16,191 nucleotides of DNA from Acidobacteriaceae bacterium (lineage in GTDB: Bacteria > Acidobacteriota > Terriglobia > Terriglobales > Acidobacteriaceae). The position numbers were made by a program, and so were the translations under genes. Positions 1 through 5,496 of the stretch are shown here, one piece after another. Within the stretch, counting starts at the first letter, position 1. Every line of letters starts with the position of its first letter. The notes beneath the pieces are model-generated. The model saw only the letters and a list, made by a program, of their open reading frames with translations. It was not told where the DNA came from and made no database searches. The stretch is taken from positions 6,740-22,930 of the forward strand of contig PKXI01000404.1 of assembly GCA_003133425.1 (NCBI GenBank), read 5' to 3'.

Positions 1-2
1 GC

Positions 3-290
3 AAGCTGCTGCAGAAGCCTGCCGTCCGCAAAACATTTTCTGAGTTTGAAGGGAATGCGTTGACGCGCCCACCCAAGGGATTTCCGTCCGACCATCCAGG
101 CATGGACCTGATCCGCTGCCGCCAGTGGGGACTGGCGGCCACGCTGCCCGCTGCTGCGGCTCTCAAGCCAAACCTTGCCGCAACACTGATTCGCTATTTC
201 AAGATCGCCGCGCCCGTAGTGGATGCGCTGAATACCCCCATCGCGGCAGCGCAGGCGCCGCGAAAAAAGGTGCTCTTCGGCCTGAAATAA
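3..290 (+). CDS. DUF2461 family protein, C-terminal fragment
   Basis: This is the 3' end of a gene that begins before the window; the frame is open from position 3 to a TAA at 288-290 and gives about 95 residues. The fragment carries the motif LTRPPKGFPSDHPGMDLIR followed by a hydrophobic helical stretch (AATLIRYFKIAAPVVDAL). This matches the end of DUF2461 (TIGR02453-type) proteins, where a substrate-like R-x-PKGF-x-DHP block is followed by a short helix. The function of the family is not established, and I assign none. A TTG at 60 could formally start a 76-residue protein, but the reading frame continues upstream with family-like residues (KLLQKPAVRKTFSEFEG), so truncation by the window edge is the better reading. 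The next gene, on the same strand, is 334 bp away, so they are unlikely to be tightly co-transcribed. Confidence 0.75.
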   Translation, partial: KLLQKPAVRKTFSEFEGNALTRPPKGFPSDHPGMDLIRCRQWGLAATLPAAAALKPNLAATLIRYFKIAAPVVDALNTPIAAAQAPRKKVLFGLK

Positions 291-362
291 CAGCTCCGGC
301 AACGGTATGTGCGTTGAGCGTCTCAAGGCCGTCATTATTGGTGTTGACGAGTCGGATGGGAT

Positions 363-418
363 AAAAAACCAAGAAAATAGGCCAAAAATAGGCAAAATCG
401 GAAGAAAAACCCAAGAAA
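363..418. promoter_or_regulatory. Phased A-tracts, predicted curved DNA upstream of the HU gene
   Basis: Six runs of A occur at 363-368, 374-377, 384-388, 394-397, 405-409 and 416-418. Their centres fall at about 365.5, 375.5, 386, 395.5, 407 and 417, a spacing of 9.5 to 11.5 bp (mean about 10.3 bp). A-tracts repeated in phase with the helix are known to bend DNA. The block sits about 200 bp before the HU start codon and 25 bp before a possible -35 box (443-448). The surrounding DNA is GC-rich, so the block stands out. A role in expression of the HU gene, perhaps through binding of HU itself, is inference. Confidence 0.55.
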
Positions 419-442
419 CCTGTGGAAAACAAGCTTTCCCCA

Positions 443-472
443 TTGACTTTGCCCACCTCGAAGCCGCATTGT
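443..472 (+). promoter_or_regulatory. Weak candidate promoter for the HU gene
   Basis: TTGACT (443-448, 5 of 6 to the sigma70 -35 consensus) is followed 18 bp later by CATTGT (467-472), only 3 of 6 to the -10 consensus. It lies just downstream of the phased A-tracts and of a small inverted repeat (GGAAA 424-428 / TTTCC 435-439). The -35 box is good and the -10 box poor, so the true start may be elsewhere in 440-600. The rest of the 291-624 gap holds the A-tracts, the 33-bp-spaced elements and no convincing ORF. Confidence 0.25.
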
Positions 473-535
473 AACCATCGGCAGGGTTCTTCGAAGCCGC
501 ATGAATACAGGGGTTTCGTGCACGCGCAGCCTCAT
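458..535. repeat. Three 12-bp direct elements spaced exactly 33 bp apart
   Basis: TCGAAGCCGCAT occurs identically at 458-469 and 491-502. A related copy, GCGCAGCCTCAT (9 of 12 matching), lies at 524-535. Start-to-start spacing is 33 bp each time, close to three helical turns, and the DNA between the elements is not conserved. The array ends about 90 bp before the HU start codon. It could be a set of binding sites for a regulator stacked on one helix face. The third copy is imperfect, so coincidence is not excluded. Confidence 0.4.
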
Positions 536-624
536 TCGCACCTTCTCCATGCGGTACGCATATCGCGGCGGAAGCCCGGCAACAAAGGCAGCCCCGAGGG
601 CTCGCCAAGAAGGAGAAAAATTAC

Positions 625-921
625 ATGGCAACTGGAATGACCAAGACCGCTCTTACACGGCATCTGGCCGAGAAGCTCGAAATCACCAACAAGCAATCCG
701 CTGCCTTCCTGGACCTGCTGGCCGAGACCGCCATCAAGGAAACCAAGAAGAACGGCGTTTTCGTCATCCCCGGCATCGGCCGGCTCGTCAAGGCGGAGCG
801 CAAGGCGCGCATCGGCCGCAACCCCCAGACCGGCGCAGCCATCAAGATCAAGGCCAAGACCGTAGTCAAGTTCCGCGTGGCCAAGGCCGCCAAGGACGTG
901 ATCGCCCCACCGAAGAAGTAG
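625..921 (+). CDS. HU family DNA-binding protein
   Basis: A 98-residue nucleoid-associated protein of the HU/IHF family. These small basic dimers bend and wrap DNA. The N-terminal helical dimerisation region covers about residues 5-45 (TKTALTRHLAEKLEITNKQSAA). The beta-arm region carries a clear version of the family signature, around residues 50-85: GRLVKAERKARIGRNPQTG, then a basic IKIKAKTVVKFRVAKAAK stretch. The length fits the family. The ATG at 625 is preceded by a strong ribosome-binding site (AGGAG at 611-615, 9-nt spacing). A second ATG at 637 lacks comparable spacing. The gene is monocistronic: a long control region precedes it and an intrinsic terminator follows within 20 bp. The sequence does not tell whether it works as an HU homodimer or as an IHF-like subunit, so no symbol is given. 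Confidence 0.95.
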   Translation: MATGMTKTALTRHLAEKLEITNKQSAAFLDLLAETAIKETKKNGVFVIPGIGRLVKAERKARIGRNPQTGAAIKIKAKTVVKFRVAKAAKDVIAPPKK

Positions 922-939
922 ATTAGTTGTGTGCGAGTC

Positions 940-971
940 AAAGGGAGGAGCCCTTGCGCTCCTCCCTTTTT
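940..971 (+). terminator. Intrinsic terminator of the HU gene
   Basis: A perfect 11-bp stem pairs AAAGGGAGGAG (940-950) with CTCCTCCCTTT (959-969) around an 8-nt loop, and T residues continue to 971. It starts 19 bp after the HU stop codon. Stem, loop and T-run together make it a strong Rho-independent terminator, so the DUF4260 gene downstream should have its own promoter. Confidence 0.9.
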
Positions 972-1023
972 CGATTTTTGCGGAGTTTACAAACAAGTTT
1001 TTCTGCACTCTGGCGGCTGGCCG

Positions 1024-1038
1024 GCTCATCTCATGAGC
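1024..1038 (+). other. Small hairpin touching the DUF4260 start codon
   Basis: GCTCAT (1024-1029) pairs with ATGAGC (1033-1038) around a 3-nt loop, ending one base before the ATG at 1040. No Shine-Dalgarno sequence is present where one would be expected. The hairpin occupies that place and could limit ribosome access. A role is inference; short palindromes of this size also occur by chance. Confidence 0.3.
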
Positions 1039-1039
1039 T

Positions 1040-1501
1040 ATGGCATCAGAGTCCACGATCGTTCAACCGCCCTCACCTGCGCCCGCGCGCAGTTCTTCCG
1101 TTATTACCCTCCTGCGGCTTGAGGGCCTGGCGGTGGCCGCCGTTTCTGCAGCGCTCTATGCGCGTACCGGGGCCAGTTGGTGGCTCTTTGCTGCGCTGTG
1201 GCTTCTTCCCGATCTCTCCATGCTTGGGTATCTTGCGGGATCTTGCTGGGGTGCGCGCTGTTACAACGCAATCCATTCGTATGTTGCTCCGGCAGCGCTC
1301 GGCCTGTCTGCACTCTTGTTCCACACCCACGGCATGTTGTTGCCGGTCGCGCTCATCTGGGCCAACCACATCGGCGTTGATCGCCTGCTTGGATACGGGC
1401 TCAAGTACGCCGAAGGTTTCGGATGGACGCACCTGGGCAGACCCGGTGCACAGCGCACTTCGATTAAACCGGATCAGGGCTTGCGTGCTCCCGCGGCATA
1501 A
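1040..1501 (+). CDS. DUF4260 family small membrane protein
   Basis: A 153-residue protein with about four hydrophobic segments. The family blocks are visible in order: LLRLEGLAVAAVSAALYA (about residues 24-41), SWWLFAALWLLPDLSMLGYLAG (about 46-67), a YNAIHSY block, then ALIWANHIGVDRLLGYGLKY and GFGWTHLG. These are characteristic of DUF4260, an inner-membrane family with no known function. The ATG at 1040 is chosen because it is the first in-frame start before the conserved core. It has no clear ribosome-binding site and sits beside a hairpin. The first 22 residues are Ser/Pro-rich and not family-like. The gene follows the HU terminator. Its last 38 bp overlap the 3' end of the methyltransferase-like gene on the other strand. 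Confidence 0.85.
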   Translation: MASESTIVQPPSPAPARSSSVITLLRLEGLAVAAVSAALYARTGASWWLFAALWLLPDLSMLGYLAGSCWGARCYNAIHSYVAPAALGLSALLFHTHGMLLPVALIWANHIGVDRLLGYGLKYAEGFGWTHLGRPGAQRTSIKPDQGLRAPAA

Positions 1502-2204
1502 GCGCCCGCACCACCAGGGATGCGCCAAAGCTGATCAGAATCCCCTTGAGCATGAGCACATTGTTATAGCTCCATGAGAGAAATGCCACGGTGATGAAAA
1601 CGCCGATGGGGTTCAGTTCCGTGAGCAGTGCAATCATCCAGTGCGGCTTGTGGCCGGCAGGTGGCAATCCACGCCCGAGCCGCGGGAACAGTCGCGGCAC
1701 GGCGCGCAGATATTCCCGGTAGGGCTCGCCGAGCTGGCCGGCGAGAAAAGCTTCTTCGCTAAGAATCAGGCGCAGCAGGAATAGCGTCAGCAGCGCCATG
1801 GCGAACAGCGCGCCCGTCGCCGGCATCACGAAGGACATGGCAGCCATCATGCACCAGCCCCCGATGTAAAGCGGATTACGCACGTTGCGATAGGGACCGT
1901 CAGCCATGACTGCACCGGCTTGCATCCGCGCGTGGTGCACTGTTCCGTAGCCCAGATACGCAGCGCCCCACACGCGCAGAATCGCGCCCAACGCAGCGAT
2001 CAGCGCACCCAGGATAATCACCGCCGGGGTGGCAAAGCTGAAACGCAGCAGACCCAGCCGGCTCACTTCCAGTGCCAGCCATTCCAGCAGCGAATTGCGC
2101 GACCCCAAACTCCAAGCTTCGATCCATGGCGACCAGACACCCAACACGACAATGGCGACCATGATCACCATCCGCAGACGAAACTCAATTGCGCTTGCCT
2201 TCAT
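1464..2204 (-). CDS. Isoprenylcysteine carboxyl methyltransferase-like membrane protein
   Basis: A 246-residue integral membrane protein resembling the ICMT/PEMT family, which binds S-adenosylmethionine between membrane helices and methylates lipids or prenyl-like substrates. The hallmark is GPYRNVRNPLYIGGW (about residues 103-117), followed by a hydrophobic pair of helices and then SEEAFLAGQLGEPYREYLRAV, where the conserved Glu and Tyr-x-x-Tyr lie. Several further hydrophobic stretches surround this core. The actual substrate of bacterial members is mostly unknown. The ATG at 2204 is preferred over the ATG at 2234. AGGGA lies 7 nt upstream of the former in the minus-strand sequence AAAAGGGATGTGTGC, while the latter has no ribosome-binding site. 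The extension would add ten residues. Its stop lies inside the convergent DUF4260 gene. The ADOP gene ends 77 bp upstream on the same strand. Confidence 0.8.
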   Translation of the reverse strand: MKASAIEFRLRMVIMVAIVVLGVWSPWIEAWSLGSRNSLLEWLALEVSRLGLLRFSFATPAVIILGALIAALGAILRVWGAAYLGYGTVHHARMQAGAVMADGPYRNVRNPLYIGGWCMMAAMSFVMPATGALFAMALLTLFLLRLILSEEAFLAGQLGEPYREYLRAVPRLFPRLGRGLPPAGHKPHWMIALLTELNPIGVFITVAFLSWSYNNVLMLKGILISFGASLVVRALMPREHASPDPV

Positions 2205-2242
2205 GCACACATCCCTTTTGCCGGAGTGTAGCATTCAGCCAT

Positions 2243-2262
2243 TGCAGGAGTATGCGCCTGCA
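2243..2262. other. Hairpin between the ADOP gene and the methyltransferase-like gene
   Basis: TGCAGG (2243-2248) and CCTGCA (2257-2262) form a 6-bp inverted repeat with an 8-nt loop, about 20 bp after the ADOP stop codon on the minus strand. No T-run follows on that strand, so it is not a standard intrinsic terminator. It may be an mRNA 3' stabiliser, a protein site, or chance. Confidence 0.25.
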
Positions 2263-2281
2263 CCAGAGACGAGACGGACGT

Positions 2282-4954
2282 TTACTCGGTCCGAAGCGCC
2301 TGCATAGGATCTGTCTCCATTGCGGCGCGCGCGGGAATCAGCGTTGCCGCGAGAGCGACAACGACCAGCAGCAGCGTAACGGCAATGAAGCTGCCCGGAT
2401 CGTGCGTACCAACATGGAAGAGCAGGCTCTTGAGCAGTTGCGCTGCAGCCAGCGCCGCGCCCAAACCAATAGCCCCGCCCAACACAATCAGCCGTACACC
2501 TTCACCCGCAATCAGGCGGAGAATGTCCATCCGCGTTGCGCCTAGGGCCATGCGCACTCCGATCTCCTGCGTGCGCTGCGCAGCCACAAATGCGATAACT
2601 CCGTAGAGTCCGATCACCGCCATCAGCAACCCGCAAAGGGCAAAGAATCCCAGCAGTGCTGTTTCGAAGCGCGGCCGGTCTGCCAGCCTGTTCACGGTTT
2701 GCGTAAGCGTTTCGATCTCCACCGGCGCAGTGGGATCGATCTGCGCAATCTGCGAGCGCACCCACGGAGCTACAACTGAAACTGGAAGAGCCGTCTCAAT
2801 GAGAATAATGCAATGCCCATTCCAGCTCTCTGGGTGATGGTTACTTCTCAGCTCGTAGAATTCCGGTTCATCCTCGCCCGCCAGGCCTGCGTTTTTCACG
2901 TTTGCCGCAATGCCCACGACAGTAAAAACGGGCCCGGCAAGGACAAAGTAGGGGTTGTAATTCCCGAACTGTATATGTTGGCCGATCGCGTCTCCCCGAG
3001 GAAAGAGGCGCTCGGCAAGTTGCTTGCTCACGACCATGAAATCTCCACTTGCATTCCGATCTTCCTCGGCAAAGCTTCGTCCTTCAACGATCGGAATCTG
3101 AAGAGCACGAAAATAATCCGGCGTCACCAAACGCGAAATAACGGTGCCACCGGTTCCCGCCGGCGTGCGCGGCTTGCCGGCGACAAAAATATCTGCGTAA
3201 CGCATTCCCCCGTGCCAACTGTTGGTGTCAGGAGGAACTGAGTCGCTCATTCCAACTGCGGTAACGCCGGGCAAACGTCGCAGTGACGCTTCAGCGCGAT
3301 GATAAAAGTCCATGAACGCCTGACCGGTCTGGTAGCGCGCTGCATTCAGTGGAACCTGCACAGTGATCACATTGCGTGTCTGCATGCCGAGATTCTGTTG
3401 TTCAAGATTCCGGAAGCTCTTCACCAGCAGGATCCCACTCGAGAGCAGAACCACGCTAATAGCGATTTGCGCAGCCACCAGAACTCGCCGCAGCCGGACA
3501 TGTGTACCGGAATTGGTTGAGCGCGCAACCAACGCCGTTGCACGAGGCCTCTCCAGCGCGGGCACGATACCGCATAGGCTCGCGCAGAACAGCGACAGAA
3601 GCACCGTGAAAAGAACAATGCGCAGGTCGAGCCGCGCCGTGGCGAGGAACGGAATGCCTGTGGGAGCAATGGCGATGAAGACGCGCAGCAGGCCTTCTGA
3701 TAGCAGGCATCCGGCGGCAGCGCCCGCAACGGACAATACAAGCGCCTCTGTGAGCGTTTGGCGAATGAGCCGTCCGCGGCTTGCGCCCAGCGCGGAACGC
3801 ACCGCAAGCTCACGAGCCCGGGCCGCGCCGCGCGCCGAGAACAGACTGGCCACGTTGGCGCAGGAGATCAGCAAGACGGCGAGTACTGCGCCCAGTAGCA
3901 CCCATGCCGCCGTGTACGCGTCCTGCATCTGCCGGTCGCGAATCGAGCGGATCTGCAGGAGAAACTCCTTGCGAAACTCTGCTGGAATCCACTGCTGCGT
4001 GTGCCGGTAAAGCGGCGCCATCTCGGCCTTTGCCTCGGCAATGCTCACTCCGGGCTTCAGCCGCGCGAACGCCCACATTGGAAAACCGATCCCGGAATTG
4101 ACCGTATGCTGTGCCGCAACATCCATCGCCGCCGGAAGAACAATATCCGTCGGCTGAAGACGCGGCATTTCAAAGTCTTTGGGAAGCACGCCCACGATGC
4201 GCACTGGATGATCGTCAAGGTCGATGGTCTTGTTCAGGACATTTGGATCGCGGTTGAAACGGCCCATCCATAGTCCATCCGAAATGAGCGCAACTTTGGG
4301 GCTGTTGGGCAGATCCTCTTCCGGGAGGAAATTGCGTCCGAGCTCAGGAGAGATGCCGAAGGTGGGCAGAAACGTTTGCGCCATTCGCGCGCATTGCAAG
4401 TGTACGGGGTTAGCTTCAGTGAGGTTGCATGCGCTCACACCTCGTTCGAAGGTCATGGACGAGAATGGCTTCTGGTTGTCGCGCCATTCATAAAAGAATC
4501 CGCCCAGTGTGAACTCCTGCTTCTCAAGCGATTGCACCAGTCCCACTGAGACGAGTCGGTCATCGTGTGCATAGGGCAGGCTGCGGAAGAGGATGCGGTC
4601 TACCACGCTGAAGACCGCGGTTGTGGCGCCGATGCCGAGCGCAAGCGTGGCGATCGCTGTGATCGTAAAGACCGGATTGCGGCGAAATCCGCGCAAGGCA
4701 TAGCGCACATCACGCAGCAGATTCTCAAGCCATGGAAGCGTCCGCCTTTCGCGGTATGCTTGCCGCGTCAGCTCCGCACCACCCAATCGAAGCAACGCCT
4801 GCCGACGGGCCTCTTCGGGACTGAGGCCAGCACGGATCCCGTCCTCCGTGTGCATTGTTACGTGGCTCTCCAGCTCGGTCGCAAACTCGCCGTCCTGTCG
4901 CCATCCGAAAGCAAGACCGCGCAACCGCATCCACAATGCTCTGAGCCGGTGCAT
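2282..4954 (-). CDS. ADOP-family (MacB/FtsX-type) ABC transporter permease
   Basis: An 890-residue permease of the family called acidobacterial duplicated orphan permease. These are MacB/FtsX-like proteins that work at the inner membrane without an obvious ATPase partner. Residues about 1-75 form the soluble prefix region (ELESHVTMHTEDGIRAG then LSPEEARRQALLRLGG). A first membrane helix follows (ITAIATLALGIGATTAVFSV), then a large periplasmic MacB-like domain. The first FtsX core contains LLISCANVASLFSARGAARA and ELAVRSALGASRGRLIRQ. The second half repeats the plan, with a helix at RRVLVAAQIAISVVLL, a second periplasmic domain, and a C-terminal FtsX core with QEIGVRMALGATRMDILRL. No Walker motifs are visible. 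The ATG at 4954 has AGGGG 5 nt upstream; a GTG at 4957 is too close to that site. The gene begins 9 bp after the padR stop, which indicates an operon and probable control by PadR. The transported substrate is unknown. Confidence 0.92.
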   Translation of the reverse strand: MHRLRALWMRLRGLAFGWRQDGEFATELESHVTMHTEDGIRAGLSPEEARRQALLRLGGAELTRQAYRERRTLPWLENLLRDVRYALRGFRRNPVFTITAIATLALGIGATTAVFSVVDRILFRSLPYAHDDRLVSVGLVQSLEKQEFTLGGFFYEWRDNQKPFSSMTFERGVSACNLTEANPVHLQCARMAQTFLPTFGISPELGRNFLPEEDLPNSPKVALISDGLWMGRFNRDPNVLNKTIDLDDHPVRIVGVLPKDFEMPRLQPTDIVLPAAMDVAAQHTVNSGIGFPMWAFARLKPGVSIAEAKAEMAPLYRHTQQWIPAEFRKEFLLQIRSIRDRQMQDAYTAAWVLLGAVLAVLLISCANVASLFSARGAARARELAVRSALGASRGRLIRQTLTEALVLSVAGAAAGCLLSEGLLRVFIAIAPTGIPFLATARLDLRIVLFTVLLSLFCASLCGIVPALERPRATALVARSTNSGTHVRLRRVLVAAQIAISVVLLSSGILLVKSFRNLEQQNLGMQTRNVITVQVPLNAARYQTGQAFMDFYHRAEASLRRLPGVTAVGMSDSVPPDTNSWHGGMRYADIFVAGKPRTPAGTGGTVISRLVTPDYFRALQIPIVEGRSFAEEDRNASGDFMVVSKQLAERLFPRGDAIGQHIQFGNYNPYFVLAGPVFTVVGIAANVKNAGLAGEDEPEFYELRSNHHPESWNGHCIILIETALPVSVVAPWVRSQIAQIDPTAPVEIETLTQTVNRLADRPRFETALLGFFALCGLLMAVIGLYGVIAFVAAQRTQEIGVRMALGATRMDILRLIAGEGVRLIVLGGAIGLGAALAAAQLLKSLLFHVGTHDPGSFIAVTLLLVVVALAATLIPARAAMETDPMQALRTE

Positions 4955-4963
4955 CACTTCCCC

Positions 4964-5305
4964 TTATGCTTCATGGGCCGGCGCCAAAAAGCGCGCCAGG
5001 ATTTCGGTGGCCTGCTCCCACTCGGCTGCAGCCTTGCGCACGCGGCGCTGGCCGGCTTTGGTGAGCTCATAGAATTTCGCGCGGCGGTTGTTCTCAGAAA
5101 CTCCCCAGCGCGAGCGAATGTAGCCTTCCTGCTCAAGCTTGAGCAGCGCCGGGTAGAGCGTGCCGTAGTTCAGCTGCAACAGGTCGCCGCTGGTCTGCTC
5201 GATCCGTCGCGCCAGCCCGTAGCCGTGCTGTGGACCCATGGCCTCAAGCGTCCTGAGTACCATCAGCATCATCGTTCCCTGCCACACATCGGTTTTTTCG
5301 GCCAA
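4964..5305 (-). CDS. PadR family transcriptional regulator
   Basis: A 113-residue winged-helix repressor-type regulator. The core runs from TDVWQGTMMLMVLRTLEAMG through GPQHGYGLARRIEQTSG to NYGTLYPALLKLEQEGYI, RSRWGVSENNRRAKFYELT and KAG. This is the classic PadR order of recognition helix, wing (NNRRAKFYELT) and short C-terminal dimerisation helix. I start it at a TTG (5305) because AGGAG lies 7 nt upstream (+ strand CTCCT, 5313-5317) and the protein then begins MAEKTDVWQGT, as expected for the family. The open frame to 5431 would pass through the promoter and operators. The gene is followed after 9 bp by the ADOP permease, the usual acidobacterial pairing. Two 19-bp palindromes over its promoter suggest autorepression. 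The inducing ligand is unknown. Confidence 0.9.
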   Translation of the reverse strand: MAEKTDVWQGTMMLMVLRTLEAMGPQHGYGLARRIEQTSGDLLQLNYGTLYPALLKLEQEGYIRSRWGVSENNRRAKFYELTKAGQRRVRKAAAEWEQATEILARFLAPAHEA

Positions 5306-5314
5306 GCCGTTACT

Positions 5315-5333
5315 CCTATTGCGAACCAATAGG
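5315..5333. promoter_or_regulatory. Probable PadR operator O1, perfect 19-bp palindrome
   Basis: CCTATTG (5315-5321), five bases, then CAATAGG (5327-5333): a perfect 7-bp inverted repeat. It overlaps the padR Shine-Dalgarno (5313-5317) and the expected transcription start, a position that would block expression. A matching site lies 36 bp upstream. That PadR binds here is inference from position and symmetry. Confidence 0.6.
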
Positions 5334-5336
5334 AAC

Positions 5337-5365
5337 ACTCTACATCTGGACCTATGGGAATGCAA
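5337..5365 (-). promoter_or_regulatory. Candidate sigma70 promoter of padR-ADOP
   Basis: On the minus strand, TTGCAT (5365-5360) is a partial -35 box, separated by exactly 17 bp from TAGAGT (5342-5337), 4 of 6 to the -10 consensus. The predicted start near 5330 would leave a leader of about 25 nt with the ribosome-binding site inside it. The -35 box lies within palindrome O2, and O1 begins 4 bp after the -10 box. The spacing and the flanking palindromes make this more credible than the box scores alone. Confidence 0.45.
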
Positions 5366-5369
5366 TAGG
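5351..5369. promoter_or_regulatory. Probable PadR operator O2, near-perfect 19-bp palindrome
   Basis: CCTATGG (5351-5357), five bases, then CAATAGG (5363-5369). This has the same layout as O1 with one mismatched position in the arms. The start-to-start distance to O1 is 36 bp. It covers the candidate -35 box of padR and lies about 130 bp upstream of the divergent M20D gene, so it might also influence that gene. Confidence 0.55.
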
Positions 5370-5496
5370 AATCTTAGTTGGGCGTTGCCCCGGCGTAGCT
5401 CAGGCTCCATCCGAGACAGGTATCCGAGCACTTTACTGTGGTACGCTGGCGCATAAGCCTACTGTCCACCCACCTATGCCTGGAGGATGTTTCGCA

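Noticed and set aside
335..631. 98-residue minus-strand frame upstream of HU containing MRLR repeated every 11 residues
   Set aside because: The periodic MRLR comes from the 33-bp-spaced DNA elements. There is no start signal and no plausible protein, so I treat it as a DNA-level repeat.
532..1056. 174-residue open frame antisense to the HU gene
   Set aside because: The Gly/Leu/Asp-rich sequence is the mirror of the Lys/Ala-rich HU coding frame, and it crosses the terminator.
927..1577. 216-residue open frame overlapping the HU terminator and the DUF4260 gene
   Set aside because: It begins inside the terminator region, overlaps a gene with clear family motifs in another frame, and has no supporting features.
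4565..5332. 255-residue open frame on the plus strand across padR and the ADOP start
   Set aside because: It runs through the padR-ADOP junction, promoter and operator on the opposite strand. The composition is Arg/Gln/His-rich, as in shadow frames.
5306..5431. N-terminal extension of PadR to 5431
   Set aside because: The added residues are not family-like and would be encoded across the promoter and both palindromes. A TTG at 5305 has a strong ribosome-binding site.
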